Origin: CALOCY01 sp942491975 | Lineage (GTDB): Bacteria > Bacteroidota > Bacteroidia > Bacteroidales > Prolixibacteraceae | Direction of reading: 5' to 3' | NCBI GenBank assembly: GCA_942491975.1 | Contig: CALOCY010000004.1 | Location: 124,001 to 188,000 of the forward strand | Length of the DNA stretch: 64,000 nucleotides | Part shown: positions 62,213-64,000 of the stretch, piece by piece | Position numbering within the stretch: the first letter of the stretch is position 1 | Layout of the letters: the number at the start of each line of letters is the position of its first letter | The notes under the pieces: model-generated | Database searches by the model: none | Told to the model about the DNA's origin: nothing | Seen by the model: the letters and a program-made list of their open reading frames with translations, nothing else | Made by a program: the position numbers and the translations under genes

Positions 62213-63649
62213 CTAGAACTCAGCATTTTTAGGGGTACGGGGGAAGGGAATCACATCGCGGATATTGCTCATCCCTGTTACAAAAATAAGTAACCGCTCG
62301 AAACCGAGCCCAAATCCGGCATGTGGAACAGTCCCGTACCGTCGTGTATCGAGATACCACTCCATTTCTTCTACAGGGACACTCATTTCTTCCATGCGGG
62401 CAACCAGCTTATCGAAGTTTTCTTCACGTTGTGAACCGCCAATGATTTCTCCGATTTGAGGGAAAAGCACATCCATGGCAGCAACGGTTTTTTCGTCGCT
62501 ATTTTGCTTCATATAGAATGCTTTGATCTCTTTTGGATAATCGATCAGGATTACCGGGCACTTAAAATGTTTTTCAACCAGGTAACGCTCGTGTTCGCTC
62601 TGCAGATCTATTCCCCACTCGACAGGAAACTGGAACTTGCCTTTCTTGAAAGGTTTGGAATTTCGGAGAATATCAATCGCTTCGGAATAAGGGCAACGGA
62701 TAAAATTGTTTTCAAGCACAAATTGCAATTTTTCAATCAGCTCCATGGAGCGTTCGTTGGCTGGTTTGTTCTTCTCTTCATCCTGTTGACGCTTACTTAA
62801 GAATTGCAGGTCTTCCATACAGTTATCAAGTGCGTACCGGATCAGGTATTTCAGAAAATCTTCAGCCAGGTCCATATTATCCGTCAGGTCATAAAATGCC
62901 ATCTCGGGTTCAATCATCCAGAACTCCGACAGGTGACGTGATGTATTGGAATTTTCGGCACGGAATGTAGGGCCGAAGGTATATATCTCGCCCAGTGCAG
63001 TAGCTCCCAGTTCCCCCTCAAGCTGTCCTGAAACTGTTAGGTTGGTTGCTTTGCCAAAAAAATCCATTGAATAGTCCACGTTACCCTCATCGGTGAGTGG
63101 TGGGTTTTTAGGATCGAGGGTAGTGACCCGAAACATTTGCCCGGCCCCTTCTGCATCGGAAGCTGTGACGATGGGTGTGTGCATATAATAGAACCCTTTA
63201 TCGTTGTAGTATTTATGAACAGCATAAGCCATGGCGTGCCGGATGCGGAAGACGGCACTAAATGTGTTGGTGCGGAAACGCAAATGGGCCACTTCACGCA
63301 GAAATTCCAATGTATGCCGTTTAGGTTGTATGGGGTATCTCTCCGGATCGGCACCACCTATTACCTCTATTTTTTTGGCAATCAATTCTACATTTTGCCC
63401 ACTACCCTGTGATGGCATAAGCTTACCCTCAACAGCCAGTGCTGCCCCTGTATTTATGTTGCGTAAAGGCTCTTCCCCAATATGGTCGACATCAGCCACT
63501 ACCTGCACATTTGCCAGGCATGACCCGTCATTCAGGGCAATAAAATTGACGTTTTTACTGCCACGTCTGGTACGTACCCATCCTTTTATTAAGACATCCT
63601 GTTCACGGGCTTCGGTCTGAAGAAGATCTTTAATTTTAATTCGTTTCAT
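62213..63649 (-). CDS. asnS: Asparaginyl-tRNA synthetase
   Basis: AsnS is a class IIb synthetase charging tRNA-Asn. From ATG 63649 (MKRIKIKDLLQTEAREQDVLIKGWVRTRRGSKNVNFIALNDGS) it has 478 residues: an N-terminal OB-fold anticodon domain, motif 2 (TFRAENSNTSRHLSEFWMIEPE, about 225) and motif 3 (GFGLGFERLLIF near the end). The open frame continues 36 codons upstream, but a TATTTTTG box at 63694-63701 lies there, which supports the shorter start. The Asn versus Asp choice rests on the overall resemblance, including the insertion between motifs 2 and 3. Confidence 0.96.
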   Translation of the reverse strand: MKRIKIKDLLQTEAREQDVLIKGWVRTRRGSKNVNFIALNDGSCLANVQVVADVDHIGEEPLRNINTGAALAVEGKLMPSQGSGQNVELIAKKIEVIGGADPERYPIQPKRHTLEFLREVAHLRFRTNTFSAVFRIRHAMAYAVHKYYNDKGFYYMHTPIVTASDAEGAGQMFRVTTLDPKNPPLTDEGNVDYSMDFFGKATNLTVSGQLEGELGATALGEIYTFGPTFRAENSNTSRHLSEFWMIEPEMAFYDLTDNMDLAEDFLKYLIRYALDNCMEDLQFLSKRQQDEEKNKPANERSMELIEKLQFVLENNFIRCPYSEAIDILRNSKPFKKGKFQFPVEWGIDLQSEHERYLVEKHFKCPVILIDYPKEIKAFYMKQNSDEKTVAAMDVLFPQIGEIIGGSQREENFDKLVARMEEMSVPVEEMEWYLDTRRYGTVPHAGFGLGFERLLIFVTGMSNIRDVIPFPRTPKNAEF

Positions 63650-63693
63650 TGTTGCAAAAATTTTCAATCGGTATTTGTTCGAATTTGAGCTAA

Positions 63694-63701
63694 CAAAAAT
63701 A
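63694..63701 (-). promoter_or_regulatory. Putative -7 box of asnS
   Basis: TATTTTTG on the minus strand gives a leader of about 38 bases to the ATG at 63649. Confidence 0.45.
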
Positions 63702-63889
63702 CAATTTTTATTTTTCCCGGCTTGGGCTGCTGTGAATAAAGTCAGGCTTTTAAGCAATAAAGGTGCAAATTGTTATCAATAACCATAATTCAGAAGACAC
63801 AATTTGATTTTTAGCAGTAATACGATTTGTATGGCGTGTACGGAAAGTGGTGGCAGATTTGTAAAGAGTGGCAGGGATAGGAATCAAAT

Positions 63890-63923
63890 AAAAAAGGCAA
63901 CAGGAAGCTTAATTCCTGCTGCC
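63890..63923 (-). terminator. Rho-independent terminator of a gene beyond the right edge
   Basis: On the minus strand GGCAGCAGGAA pairs with TTCCTGTTGCC (63923-63913 and 63906-63896; one mismatch), followed by TTTTTT (63895-63890). It would end a minus-strand gene entering from the right. Confidence 0.7.
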
Positions 63924-63971
63924 TGGGGAGAAGTGTTGTGTTTTTATGAAATGCGATGGATCAATAGTTCG

Positions 63972-64000
63972 TTAAACTTTTCCAAAGTTAAAATTTACAA
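63972..64000 (-). CDS. Possible C-terminal end of a gene extending past the window
   Basis: The minus strand from the edge reads VNFNFGKV followed by TAA (63974-63972) and then the terminator at 63890-63923. A short strand ending a beta-rich protein, such as an outer-membrane barrel, is possible, but only eight codons are visible. Confidence 0.3.

Overview
The window reads as a chromosomal segment of a member of the Bacteroidota, probably in or near the Bacteroidales/Marinilabiliales (inference). The signs are Bacteroidota-type -7 promoter boxes (TAnnTTTG) before many genes, a GldA-type ABC ATPase, the long form of IspG, a DksA/TraR-like protein with a degenerate zinc finger, a long amidophosphoribosyltransferase, and weak Shine-Dalgarno sequences. 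Most of it is core housekeeping sequence: tRNA synthetases (ileS, metG, asnS), translation and RNA factors (lepA, der, era, rnr, miaB, an RluB-like enzyme), dnaG, rpoN, lspA, ribE, metK, ispG, and methionine salvage (mtnA-mtnP).

Layout. 0-12 kb: OsmC-like protein, ribE, a broken secreted/outer-membrane gene, ileS-dksA-like-lspA, a CAU tRNA next to a tRNA-like remnant, S4 and C1-peptidase genes, a response regulator, yraN and ldcA. 12-16.6 kb: an abl operon (lysine 2,3-aminomutase, beta-lysine acetyltransferase, sodium-solute symporter) facing a MarR regulator, with a shared palindrome in two nearby intergenic regions. 16.6-30.5 kb: metG, an IS1595 transposase remnant, metK with a foldable leader, gldA, ispG, two tiny paralogous genes ending in an HU-like tail, mtnA-mtnP, an M3 peptidase, a flavin reductase and a coiled-coil protein. 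30.5-45.8 kb: rnr, tetR, a PHP phosphoesterase, dnaG, a PNPOx-like gene overlapping an epimerase gene with a broken 3' end, rarD, der, era, an ECF sigma factor with a membrane protein, and an RluB-like pseudouridine synthase.

45.8-54.4 kb is the most accessory part. An unrecognised 604-residue protein lies between an intact endonuclease/exonuclease/phosphatase gene and a decayed copy of that gene's 3' end. After lepA comes a small cassette: HTH/coiled-coil regulator, membrane TPR protein, TPR-CHAT (caspase-like) protein with a frameshift, and a divergent 68-residue peptide with a double-glycine leader. An exact 27-bp repeat brackets the cassette. 54.4-64 kb returns to ordinary genes (AhpD-like, Fic, miaB, SPOR, purF-like, PAP2-like, rpoN, asnS).

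The main leads are the CHAT/double-glycine-peptide cassette, the HU-tail mini-genes, the abl/MarR palindromes, and three reading frames each broken by what looks like one extra base, two of them at A9 tracts.
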